Assembly (NCBI RefSeq): GCF_004340685.1
Contig: NZ_SLUN01000004.1
Location: 1-64,000, forward strand
Reading direction: 5' to 3'
Length of the DNA: 64,000 nucleotides
DNA from: Hydrogenispora ethanolica
GTDB lineage: Bacteria > Bacillota > UBA4882 > UBA8346
In this document: piece by piece, positions 25,131 through 32,997 of the stretch
Layout of the letters: the number at the start of each line of letters is the position of its first letter
Numbering within the stretch: position 1 is the first letter of the stretch
Position numbers and translations under genes: made by a program
The notes under the pieces: model-generated
Database searches by the model: none
Seen by the model: the letters and a program-made list of their open reading frames with translations, nothing else
What the model was told of the DNA's origin: nothing

Positions 25131-27074
25131 ATGGGCAAGTTTTATCTGACGACACCAATCTATTATCCCAGTGACAATCTGCATATCGGGCATGCGTACA
25201 CCACGGTGGTGGCCGACGCCTTGGCCCGTTATCACCGGCAGATCGGGGACGAAGTCTGGTTTTTGACCGGCACCGACGAACATGGCCAAAAGATTCAGCG
25301 CCGGGCCGAGGCGGCCGGGGTGACTCCCCAGGCCTATGTGGACGGGATCGTGGCTAACATCAAGCAGCTGTGGCAGCTCTTTCAGATCAGCAACGACGAT
25401 TTCATCCGTACCACCGAGGAACGGCACGAGCGAGCGGTCCAGCAGATCTTCGACCGCCTTTACCAGCAGGGGGATATCTACAAAAGCGAGTACCAGGGCT
25501 GGTACTGTACGCCTTGCGAGGCTTTCTGGCTGGAACGGCAGTTACAGGACGGCAAATGCCCGGATTGTGGCCGCGAGGTCGAGCTGGTCAAGGAGGAGAG
25601 CTACTTCTTCCGGATGTCCAAATACGCCGATCGTTTGATCCGGCATATTGAGGAGCATCCCGAATTCATCCAGCCGGTCTCGCGCAAGAACGAAATGGTC
25701 AACAACTTCCTCAAGCCGGGGTTGGAGGATCTCTGTGTGTCGCGGACCACCTTCAGCTGGGGGATTCCGATTACCTTCGATCCGAAGCACGTCATCTACG
25801 TCTGGCTGGACGCCCTTTCCAATTACATCACGGCGCTGGGCTATCCGGAAGAGACTGAATTGTTCCGCAAATTCTGGCCGGCCGAACTGCACCTGGTGGG
25901 AAAGGAGATCGTCCGTTTTCACACCATTTACTGGCCGATTATCTTGATGGCCTTGGGTCTGCCGCTGCCGAAACAGGTTTTCGGCCACGGCTGGCTGGTC
26001 CTGGAAGGCGGAAAAATGTCCAAATCCAAGGGGAACGTGATCGACCCGGCGGTATTGATCGCCAAATACGGCCTGGATCCCATCCGCTACTACCTGTTGC
26101 GGGAGATCCCCTTCGGCTCCGACGGTTCCTATACCGAAGAGGCGTTGATCCTTCGTACCAACCAGGATCTCGCCAACGACCTGGGCAACTTGCTGCACCG
26201 GTCGTTATCGATGATCGAAAAGTTCAACGGCGGGGTCATTCCGACGCCCGGCGCCTATCAGGAGCTGGACCAACAGGTTATCGACCAGGCGCGCCAGAGC
26301 ATCCGGGAGATGAGCGAGGCCATGGCTAAGCTGGAAGTCAACAACGCGCTGATCGCCATCTTCAAGCTGGTGAGCAGAGCCAATAAGTATATCGACGAGG
26401 CCGCGCCCTGGGCGCTCGCCAAACAGCCGGACGGCCGGGAGCGCTTGCATACCGTGCTGTATACCATGGCCGAAACTTTACGGCTGTCCGCGGTGCTGCT
26501 GGTGCCTTTCCTGGTCGAGACCCCGGGCAAGATTTGGAATCAACTCGGCGTGGACGGCATTCCGGCCGAGCAGGATTATCAGTCCGCGAGCCAGTGGGGC
26601 GGTTTGCAGCCGGGTACCGTGACCCGGAAAGGCAACCCGATCTTCCCGCGGATCGAGGATGAAAAGAAGGAAGCATCCAAACCGGAAACACCCAAGGAGG
26701 AAAAGACTGTGACAGCGACACCACCCCAGCCGGAACAGCCCGGCATCGAACAGATTACCATTGAGGATTTCGCCCGGATCGACCTTCGGGTGGCCAAAGT
26801 TCTGGAAGCCGAGCGGGTGGAGAAATCCGACAAGCTGCTCCGCCTCAAGGTCAAGGTACTCGGGGCCGAACGGCAGATTGTGGCGGGGATTGCCCAGCAT
26901 TACCAGCCGGAGCAATTGGTCGGGAAAGAAATCGTGGTGGTGGCCAATCTCAAGCCAGCCAAACTGCGGGGACTCCTCTCCGAGGGGATGCTGCTGGCCG
27001 CCTCCAATGAAGACGGCAAGCTGGCGCTGGTACGGCCGGAGGCCGAAATCGGCGCAGGCGCGAAGGTGCGGTAG
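25131..27074 (+). CDS. metG: Methionyl-tRNA synthetase
   Basis: MetG charges tRNA-Met. The class I marks are PSDNLHIGHAYTTVVADAL (HIGH) and GGKMSKSKGNVIDP (KMSKS). A zinc knuckle is formed by CTPC and CPDC (about residues 127-147). The C terminus (about residues 540-647) is a linked tRNA-binding (EMAP/Trbp111-like) domain, FARIDLRVAKVLEAERV. ATG 25131 gives 647 residues with GAGGGGG upstream; the open frame from 24960 runs through the T-box and is not coding. Confidence 0.96.
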   Translation: MGKFYLTTPIYYPSDNLHIGHAYTTVVADALARYHRQIGDEVWFLTGTDEHGQKIQRRAEAAGVTPQAYVDGIVANIKQLWQLFQISNDDFIRTTEERHERAVQQIFDRLYQQGDIYKSEYQGWYCTPCEAFWLERQLQDGKCPDCGREVELVKEESYFFRMSKYADRLIRHIEEHPEFIQPVSRKNEMVNNFLKPGLEDLCVSRTTFSWGIPITFDPKHVIYVWLDALSNYITALGYPEETELFRKFWPAELHLVGKEIVRFHTIYWPIILMALGLPLPKQVFGHGWLVLEGGKMSKSKGNVIDPAVLIAKYGLDPIRYYLLREIPFGSDGSYTEEALILRTNQDLANDLGNLLHRSLSMIEKFNGGVIPTPGAYQELDQQVIDQARQSIREMSEAMAKLEVNNALIAIFKLVSRANKYIDEAAPWALAKQPDGRERLHTVLYTMAETLRLSAVLLVPFLVETPGKIWNQLGVDGIPAEQDYQSASQWGGLQPGTVTRKGNPIFPRIEDEKKEASKPETPKEEKTVTATPPQPEQPGIEQITIEDFARIDLRVAKVLEAERVEKSDKLLRLKVKVLGAERQIVAGIAQHYQPEQLVGKEIVVVANLKPAKLRGLLSEGMLLAASNEDGKLALVRPEAEIGAGAKVR

Positions 27075-27079
27075 AACCC

Positions 27080-27844
27080 ATGTGGATCGATAGCCATTGC
27101 CATCTCAACGACGAGGCGTTTGCAGCCGATTGCGAGGAGGTCCTTGAGCGGGCGGGGGCCGCAGGGGTGGAGGCCATGATCGTCGTCGGCTTCGACCTGC
27201 CATCCTCGGAGCGGGCGATCCAACTGGCGGAGCGGCATGAGCCGCTCCGCGCGGCGGTGGGCATCCACCCGCATGATGCGAAGATCTGGGATGCGGAGGT
27301 GGCGGGCCGGCTCCGCCAGTTGCTGGGGCATCCACGGGTCGTGGCCCTTGGCGAGATCGGGCTGGATTATCATTACAATTATTCTGCTCCGGAGCAGCAA
27401 CGCATCGCCTTCAAAGCGCAACTGCAGTTGGCGGCGGACTGCGACAAGCCGGTGATTATCCATAACCGGGAGGCCCATCAGGACACCCTGATGATTTTGA
27501 CCGAGCAACCCCTGGGCGCGGCCGGCGGGGTCATGCATTGTTACAGCGGCAGCCTGCCCATGGCGGAGAGCTTTTTAAAGCTGGGGCTCCATATCTCGCT
27601 GGCCGGCCCCGTCACCTTCGCCAATGCGGCCAAGCTTCGGGAGGTGGCGGCGGCCTTGCCGCTAGCCAAATTGCTGGTGGAGACCGATTCGCCGTACCTG
27701 GCGCCGCATCCCTGGCGCGGCCGGCGCAATGAGCCCGGCTATGTCGGGTTCGTCGGCGCCAAGCTGGCGGAGATCAAGGAGTTGCCCCTGGCGGAGGTAA
27801 TGGAGCAGACCACTGCCAATACGCGGCGCTTGTTCCGTTTGTAA
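27080..27844 (+). CDS. tatD: TatD-family metal-dependent deoxyribonuclease
   Basis: The 254-residue TIM-barrel hydrolase starts MWIDSHCHLNDEAF with the metal-binding HxH, and has GEIGLDYHYNYS, PVIIHNREAHQDT, GVMHCYSGS and VETDSPYLAPHPWRG. TatD/YabD enzymes act as 3'-5' exonucleases on DNA. It begins 5 bases after metG, so it is read from the same T-box-controlled transcript, as in B. subtilis metS-yabD. Confidence 0.94.
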   Translation: MWIDSHCHLNDEAFAADCEEVLERAGAAGVEAMIVVGFDLPSSERAIQLAERHEPLRAAVGIHPHDAKIWDAEVAGRLRQLLGHPRVVALGEIGLDYHYNYSAPEQQRIAFKAQLQLAADCDKPVIIHNREAHQDTLMILTEQPLGAAGGVMHCYSGSLPMAESFLKLGLHISLAGPVTFANAAKLREVAAALPLAKLLVETDSPYLAPHPWRGRRNEPGYVGFVGAKLAEIKELPLAEVMEQTTANTRRLFRL

Positions 27845-27951
27845 CCGAAAAGATGTCGGCCGCGTATGATTTTAGGGAATTTGGATGATACTGGTTGGAG
27901 TGGCAGGATTTTAATTTCGGAAAGAACGAGTCGATGGATGGAGGGAGCGGC

Positions 27952-28581
27952 ATGAACCAGCAGAACCAGGCCAAGGATTCGGCGCCGGCCATCGCCTACC
28001 GGCTGGGGGACGCCTTATATCTAAATATTACGAATCGCTGCCCGAACGGGTGTGTTTTTTGCATCCGGGAAAGCCCCGGGGGAGTGGGTTACAATCTGTG
28101 GCTGGACGCCGAGCCCACGGCGGATGAGGTTATCGAGGCGGCCGGCGACATCGCGCCATACCGGGAAGTGGTTTTTTGCGGGTACGGCGAACCGTTGCTC
28201 CGGCCGGAGATCGTGACGGAAGTAGCCCGGCGGTTGAAGGAGCGGGCCTCCGTTCCCATCCGGATCAACACCAACGGTCTGGCCGATCTTTTTTTGGGCT
28301 TCGACGTCCTGCCCCAACTGCAAGGGCTGATCGATGGCATCTCCATCAGCCTGAACGCGCCGGATGCCGAGGCCTACCAGCGGCTGACCCATTCGCCCTA
28401 CGGCTTACAAGCCTTTCCTGCGGTATGCGAGTTCGCCCGCCGCAGCAAACGCTACATTCCCAAGGTCACCGTATCGGTGGTCCATTATCCCGGCGTCGAT
28501 CTGGAGCGTTCCGCCCAGGTCGCGGCGGCGCTCGGGGCGGAGTTTCGGGTCCGGGAGATTCAGGGATTTGAGCAGGCCTGA
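27952..28581 (+). CDS. Radical SAM protein, TatD-linked family
   Basis: The 209-residue protein keeps a CxxxCxxC iron-sulfur motif, NRCPNGCVFCIRESPGG (about residues 31-47), then FCGYGEPLLRPEIVTEVARR and INTNGLADLFLG, as in small radical SAM enzymes. A family of this kind is repeatedly found next to tatD in Firmicutes (the TatD-linked radical SAM group); its substrate is not known. ATG 27952 has GGAGGGAG upstream; the longer frame from 27895 is less likely. It has no C-terminal extra cluster domain. Confidence 0.85.
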   Translation: MNQQNQAKDSAPAIAYRLGDALYLNITNRCPNGCVFCIRESPGGVGYNLWLDAEPTADEVIEAAGDIAPYREVVFCGYGEPLLRPEIVTEVARRLKERASVPIRINTNGLADLFLGFDVLPQLQGLIDGISISLNAPDAEAYQRLTHSPYGLQAFPAVCEFARRSKRYIPKVTVSVVHYPGVDLERSAQVAAALGAEFRVREIQGFEQA

Positions 28582-28959
28582 GGAGGCGGCATGGAATGAA
28601 CCGCGACGGGCACAATATACCGGGAAGAGTATTGCGAAAAAGATGCGCCCGATCTTGAACATTCACGACAGCTCGTCCGTCTGACCGGATGATGAAAAAA
28701 TTTTTTCAGCTGGTTTCAGCGTATTTCCAGGTCTGGAAGCCGGTTGTTTCGGAATAACGGTTTGTTAAGAAGGAGGCAATTCCCGCGACCGGCAGGAATT
28801 GGCGGTTCAATGGCGAATTTTTTTAAGATACTCGTTTCATACCCGGCCGTAGCGGCCTTCGGCCCCGGTCAACTCTTGAGATACGGTCCGGGATGACGCC
28901 GGTGAATTCAGCATCGGGATGAGAATGCACCGGTAATTTTTTAGCAAAGGTGGGATGGC
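28582..28959 (+). other. Structured leader region before yabE, with two hairpins
   Basis: A weak terminator for the radical SAM gene is at 28673-28708 (TCGTCCG / CGGATGA, then a mixed A/T run). Further on, CCGGTG at 28899-28904 and CACCGG at 28928-28933 pair, with an inner ATTC/GAAT, and a T run follows at 28936-28941, just before the yabE ribosome site. I do not recognise a known riboswitch. An AGGAGG at about 28771 precedes a short open frame but no conserved peptide. Confidence 0.45.
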
Positions 28960-29982
28960 ATGCAGATAAGCAGCGAACAATGGGGAAACAAAAAAACCAA
29001 GTATACCCTGATCATCTCCGCTTGTATCCTGATCATCTCATGTATCGGGCTTTTGGCTTATTGGGTAGCGCTTGACCGGGTCACCCTGGAGGTCGACGGC
29101 CACCGCTATCAATGGCTGACCGTCAGCTCCACCGTGGGCCAGGTGCTTCGGGAAAAAAACGTCAGCCTGAAAGAGGGAGACGAGATCAAGCCCGCTTTGG
29201 AGAGTCCGGTCACTGAGAATCTGGCGATTCAGGTGACCCGTTCCTTCCCGGTCACGGTCAGTGCCGCCGGGAAAACAACCCAGGTTTTTACGATTAGCCG
29301 GCCGGTCCGCGAGGTACTGGCCAGGGCGAACATTACTTATGACGCCGACGACCGGATCGTTCCGGGTGTCGACGAGCTGGTCCAGCCGAACCAGAAGATT
29401 CAGGTCGTCCAGATTACCACCAAGGTCGAGAACCGGCGGCTGGTGATCAATCCGGCCACCGAGTACCGGAAAGACCGCGCCCTGGAGCGCGGGGTCGAAA
29501 AGGTGATCCGCAAAGCCCAGCCGGGAATCATGGAACGGCAGGTCAAGGTGGTCTACGAGGACGGCCGGCCGGTCCGTCAGATTAAACTGATGGATAAGGT
29601 CATCAAACCGGCGCTCAACGGGATCATCGCCGTGGGCGTCAAGCCGTTGGTTCAGACCCTCGTGACCTCCCGGGGTACTTACCGCTACATCGAATTGCGG
29701 AAGATGGAAGCCACCGCGTATTATCCGGGGCCCGAGAGCACCGGGAAATATGCCGCCGCCGCCCGGACCTACACCGGCAAGCGGGCCGGTTTCGGCCTGG
29801 TCGCCGTGGACCGGCGGGTGATTCCGCTCGGAACCAAGCTGTATATCGAGGGTTACGGCAAAGCGGAAGCGGCCGACATCGGCGCGGCCATCAAGGGGAA
29901 CCGGATCGATCTCTGTTTCGAGACCTACCGCGAGGCGGTCATGTTCGGCCGCAAAAAAGTGAAAGTGTACATTCTGGAGTAA
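28960..29982 (+). CDS. yabE: YabE-like cell-wall protein (DUF348-DUF348-G5-3D)
   Basis: The 340-residue protein has an N-terminal membrane anchor (about residues 17-37). Two DUF348 repeats follow (about 43-85 and 98-140), then a G5 domain (about 145-225, VIRKAQPGIMERQVKVVYEDG). The C-terminal 3D domain (about 245-340) has three Asp-containing segments, ending AADIGAAIKGNRIDLCF. Such proteins are secreted or anchored cell-wall enzymes related to resuscitation-promoting factors and lytic transglycosylases. In B. subtilis yabE follows yabD, as here. ATG 28960 has AAAGGTGGGA upstream. Confidence 0.93.
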   Translation: MQISSEQWGNKKTKYTLIISACILIISCIGLLAYWVALDRVTLEVDGHRYQWLTVSSTVGQVLREKNVSLKEGDEIKPALESPVTENLAIQVTRSFPVTVSAAGKTTQVFTISRPVREVLARANITYDADDRIVPGVDELVQPNQKIQVVQITTKVENRRLVINPATEYRKDRALERGVEKVIRKAQPGIMERQVKVVYEDGRPVRQIKLMDKVIKPALNGIIAVGVKPLVQTLVTSRGTYRYIELRKMEATAYYPGPESTGKYAAAARTYTGKRAGFGLVAVDRRVIPLGTKLYIEGYGKAEAADIGAAIKGNRIDLCFETYREAVMFGRKKVKVYILE

Positions 29983-30166
29983 GGCAAGGAATACAGGTTG
30001 CAACCGGAAAATTGAAACGGATTTTGGCATGGGGGTTTTTGACCCGGCCAGGCAATGGATGAGACGCCGCTCGCATGCGGCGTCTTCTTGATCCGGGGCG
30101 GTGTCGCAGGGCCGCCTCGCTCCGAGGACTGCCGATACAAAGCGGATATACCGCCGGCCGTTTCGA

Positions 30167-30175
30167 TGGTATAAT
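30167..30175 (+). promoter_or_regulatory. Extended -10 promoter of the GntR gene
   Basis: TGGTATAAT is an extended -10 element 42 bases before the start codon. No good -35 is visible, which is usual for this type. Confidence 0.55.
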
Positions 30176-30216
30176 ATTCACGACGCTCCGATATTCCGGA
30201 TTTTTGAGGTGAACGG

Positions 30217-30948
30217 ATGTTTATCAACAAACAGAGTCATATTCCGGTATACTATCAATTGAAGAAGAGCCTGCTGGAACAGATCCATAGCGGCCAGTTC
30301 GACGGCGGCCGGCCGATCCCGTCGGAACGGGAGTTGAGCGAGAAGCTGAACATCAGCCGGATGACGGTCCGCCAGGCCATCAACCAATTGGTGAACGAGG
30401 GCGTCCTGTACCGCGAGAAAGGCCGGGGCACTTTTGTTTCCAAGGCCAAAATGGAGCAGCGCAACGTCATGAGTTTCTCCGATTTCGTGCGCCAGAGCGG
30501 CCGGACTCCCGCCACCCGGGTGCTCCATTTCGGCAGGGAGATCGCTCCGCCCGAAGTCGCCGCAGCGCTCGAACTGGATGGCGCGGCAGCGGTCTTCAAT
30601 CTGAAACGGTTGCGGTTGGCGGATCAGACCCCCATCGCCATCGAGCAGGTTTTTCTGCCGGAACGCTTATTCCCGGAGCTGGACCGGCACGACCTGACCG
30701 CCTCGCTGTATCAGCTGATCAAGGACGAGTATTCCTATGTCATCCATTTCATTGACAACTCGATCGAGGCCGGCCGTCCCGGCAAGGAGGAAAAAGCAGT
30801 GTTGCACCTCGGCCCGGGCGAGCCGCTGCTCCGCATCAGCGGACTCTACTTCTCCGTCTCCGGCCAGAAACTCTTCTATGAAAATTCGGTCTATTCGGCC
30901 ACCCAATACCGGTACAGCGTCCGCATTCATGTCAAAGAGAACCGCTAA
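30217..30948 (+). CDS. GntR-family regulator with UTRA ligand domain
   Basis: Residues 1-75 are a GntR winged helix: IPVYYQLKKSLLEQI, PSERELSEKLNISRMTVRQA and YREKGRGTFVSK. Residues about 90-240 are the UTRA sugar-phosphate sensing domain of the HutC subfamily (NagR/DasR/PhnF type). The neighbour downstream is a double-SIS sugar-phosphate enzyme, so the ligand is probably an amino-sugar or related sugar phosphate; this is inference. A candidate operator lies at 31112-31121. Confidence 0.9.
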   Translation: MFINKQSHIPVYYQLKKSLLEQIHSGQFDGGRPIPSERELSEKLNISRMTVRQAINQLVNEGVLYREKGRGTFVSKAKMEQRNVMSFSDFVRQSGRTPATRVLHFGREIAPPEVAAALELDGAAAVFNLKRLRLADQTPIAIEQVFLPERLFPELDRHDLTASLYQLIKDEYSYVIHFIDNSIEAGRPGKEEKAVLHLGPGEPLLRISGLYFSVSGQKLFYENSVYSATQYRYSVRIHVKENR

Positions 30949-31068
30949 AGGCGGTTCCGGATAGCGCCCGCGCCGTCCCGGTCGTTACCAGCCTGCGGGC
31001 CGGAGCGGCGGCCACAGCCGCTCCGACGCTTCGCACGGCAGCTCCCGGAAATTTTAACAAGCCTGCTC

Positions 31069-31129
31069 TTGATTTTAGGAGACGGCAGTGATACCATGAA
31101 AGCAACAAAGTGGTATATACCTCTATACC
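31069..31129 (+). promoter_or_regulatory. Promoter and candidate GntR operator before the SIS gene
   Basis: TTGATT at 31069-31074 and TACCAT at 31092-31097 have a 17-base spacer. Just downstream, 31112-31121 holds the perfect palindrome GGTATATACC, inside a wider GGTATA-6-TATACC inverted repeat (31112-31129). HutC-type repressors bind sites of the form GGTNTANACC. The rest of the 290-base gap (30949-31240) holds short GC hairpins only. Confidence 0.55.
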
Positions 31130-31240
31130 GAAACGATATTCATGCCTGATCGTCATCCCGGCGCATCCGGTGGCGGCTTCCGCCATCCGGCGCCCCGGGC
31201 GGGAAGGCATCGTCAGGCGAAATGAAACGGAGGATTCATC

Positions 31241-32278
31241 ATGGTTCAAATGTGGGAAGAGATCTGGGAGCAGCCGGCCGTGCTGGAGAGTTGCATCACT
31301 CTAAATAGCGGCGTCATCGGGGAGGTCGTCAAGGCGATCAAGGCCCGCGAGATCGATCTGATCTACATCGCCGCCCGGGGGACTTCGGATCACGCCGCGG
31401 TCTACGGCAAATATATCTTCGAGTATACCCTGGGGATCCCGGTGGCGCTGGCCGCGCCGTCCATCGTCACGATGTACTCCCAGGATCTGAAGCTGAAAAA
31501 CTGCCTGGTCATCGGCATCTCCCAATCGGGAAAGGCCGCCGACGTGATTGAGGTGATCAACACCGGCAAGCGCAGCGGCGCAGTGACCGTGGCCATCACC
31601 AACGACCCCGCCTCTCCGCTGGCCCGGGCCGGCCAGTTTCATCTGGACTGCCATGCCGGGCTGGAGAAGAGTGTCGCCGCCACCAAGACTTTCAGCGCCG
31701 AGATGATGGCCCTGGCGCAGCTGGCGGCGGCCTGGTCCGGCGATCCGGCGATGGCCGGGGAACTGGCTTCCGTCCCTCAAAAGCTGCTGCCGCTCCGCGA
31801 CGAGGCCGAGGTGATCGCGGCCAAGGCCGAACGGTACCGCTTCATGGACGAATGTTTTGTACTGGCCCGGGGCATCAACTACGCCATCTCGCTGGAGGCG
31901 GCGCTCAAGATTCAGGAGACTTCCTACGTCCGGGCCAAAGCCTTTGCCACCTCCGACTTTCAGCATGGACCCATCGCCATGGTGGAGAGCGCCATCCCGA
32001 TCCTGATCTTTGCGCCCCAGGGGCCGAGTCAGGCCGATATGCGCGAGATCATCGCCAAACTCACCCAGAGCCAGGTGGAGCTGATCATCGTCTCCAACAG
32101 CCCGGACCTCCTGGCGATGGGCCAGAGCGCCTTCACCATCCCCGATACCGGCAACGATGTGATCTCGCCCTTCTTCAACATGATGGTGGCCCAGATGTTC
32201 GCCTGCAAGCTCTCCCTGGTCAAGGGGTATGACCCCGATAAACCGCGCCGGTTGTCCAAAGTGACCATTACCCGCTGA
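31241..32278 (+). CDS. Double-SIS sugar-phosphate isomerase/deaminase (GlmS C-terminal type)
   Basis: The protein has two SIS domains (about residues 30-165 and 195-335), like the isomerase half of GlmS and stand-alone enzymes such as NagB-II, AgaS and FrlB. Marks are YIAARGTSDHAAVYGKY, VIGISQSGKAADVIEVI, KSVAATKTFSAEMMALA and ATSDFQHGPIAMVE. There is no glutamine amidotransferase domain, so it cannot use glutamine as GlmS does. It is probably a deaminase or deglycase of an amino-sugar phosphate; which one cannot be told. ATG 31241 has ACGGAGGA upstream. Confidence 0.85.
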   Translation: MVQMWEEIWEQPAVLESCITLNSGVIGEVVKAIKAREIDLIYIAARGTSDHAAVYGKYIFEYTLGIPVALAAPSIVTMYSQDLKLKNCLVIGISQSGKAADVIEVINTGKRSGAVTVAITNDPASPLARAGQFHLDCHAGLEKSVAATKTFSAEMMALAQLAAAWSGDPAMAGELASVPQKLLPLRDEAEVIAAKAERYRFMDECFVLARGINYAISLEAALKIQETSYVRAKAFATSDFQHGPIAMVESAIPILIFAPQGPSQADMREIIAKLTQSQVELIIVSNSPDLLAMGQSAFTIPDTGNDVISPFFNMMVAQMFACKLSLVKGYDPDKPRRLSKVTITR

Positions 32279-32384
32279 GCCGGGGAGTCTCGCCCCGAGC
32301 CGCCGCGGCGGCACTGGCGGCTCCGCCCCGGGACCGGCGGAACGGCCTTTTTACCCATTCAACCATCGAACAGGATTTTTGTGA

Positions 32385-32408
32385 AAGGACGGCCATCAGG
32401 CCGTCCTT
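32385..32408 (+). terminator. Hairpin after the SIS gene
   Basis: AAGGACGGCC-ATCA-GGCCGTCCTT is a perfect 10-bp stem, but no T run follows. It may end the SIS transcript or stabilise its 3' end. Confidence 0.5.
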
Positions 32409-32732
32409 CAACGTTCTCCGCACCCGCTTAAAAGACTCTTGGAAATTCCCGGCCTAGGCCGCCCGCTCCCGGGCGACGGTTGCCTCCGTCATGTCGGCTC
32501 CCGCCCCTGTCTGGGCGAGCGCGGCCCAGGACCGAGATGCTCGTGCTCCGGGCGGCTGCCGCCGCGACCGGGGCATGAGATCCCAGCCTCCGGGCGGGAG
32601 GCATCCCGGCCCGGGTTGCTTTGGCCCGGAGCGGGGCCGGTTCATTCCAGCCTGGCGAAAATAGTTCCCGGAGTGCCGCGGCGGCGGAGGAAGCGCGGCT
32701 GGATCTCCCGCCAGTTGGAAAGGAGCATTTTT
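32409..32732. other. Gene-free GC-rich stretch
   Basis: Nothing with coding character or known RNA structure is seen. Several short GC-rich inverted repeats occur. It separates the SIS gene from the repeat at 32733-32849. Confidence 0.5.
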
Positions 32733-32849
32733 CTAAAAGCCATGTGATAAAGTCCTCAAATTCGGAAAAAATCGACTTTATCACTTGCTTTTCTGAGCTT
32801 TTGTGAATACCCCGACCTTTCGGACGGGGTTTATCACAACGCTTCTAAA
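32733..32849. repeat. Dispersed structured repeat, copy 1
   Basis: The 117-bp element runs from CTAAAAGCC to GCTTCTAAAC and contains GTGATAAAGTC...GACTTTATCAC, then a small hairpin CCCCGACC-TTTC-GGACGGGG-like, then TTTATCACAACGC. A second copy in the same orientation is at 61216-61350. The ends (CTA-AAAGC / GCTT-TAG-like) look like short inverted ends. Confidence 0.7.
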
Positions 32850-32927
32850 CGAGGGAGAAAAAAGGAGATCCGGGCACCTTTTGATTCGCTGGAAGGGGAT
32901 GAAATGTAAATTCGGGGTAAAGTTCCG

Positions 32928-32974
32928 TTGAACGGATTTTGAAAGGTATGTTATAATAAATGACATCGATGACA
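32928..32974 (+). promoter_or_regulatory. Promoter and LacI-type operator for the GH94 operon
   Basis: TTGAAC at 32928-32933 and TATAAT at 32952-32957 have an 18-base spacer. At the expected start site, 32961-32974 reads TGACATCGATGACA, a pseudo-palindrome with the central CG typical of LacI-family operators (6 of 7 positions pair). This predicts that the regulator represses its own transcript. Confidence 0.7.
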
Positions 32975-32997
32975 TCACGATTTCAGGAGGCAAAGCG

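Noticed and set aside
28700-28959. c-di-AMP (ydaO) riboswitch before yabE
   Set aside because: Expected by context, but I cannot find its conserved blocks; only generic hairpins are visible.
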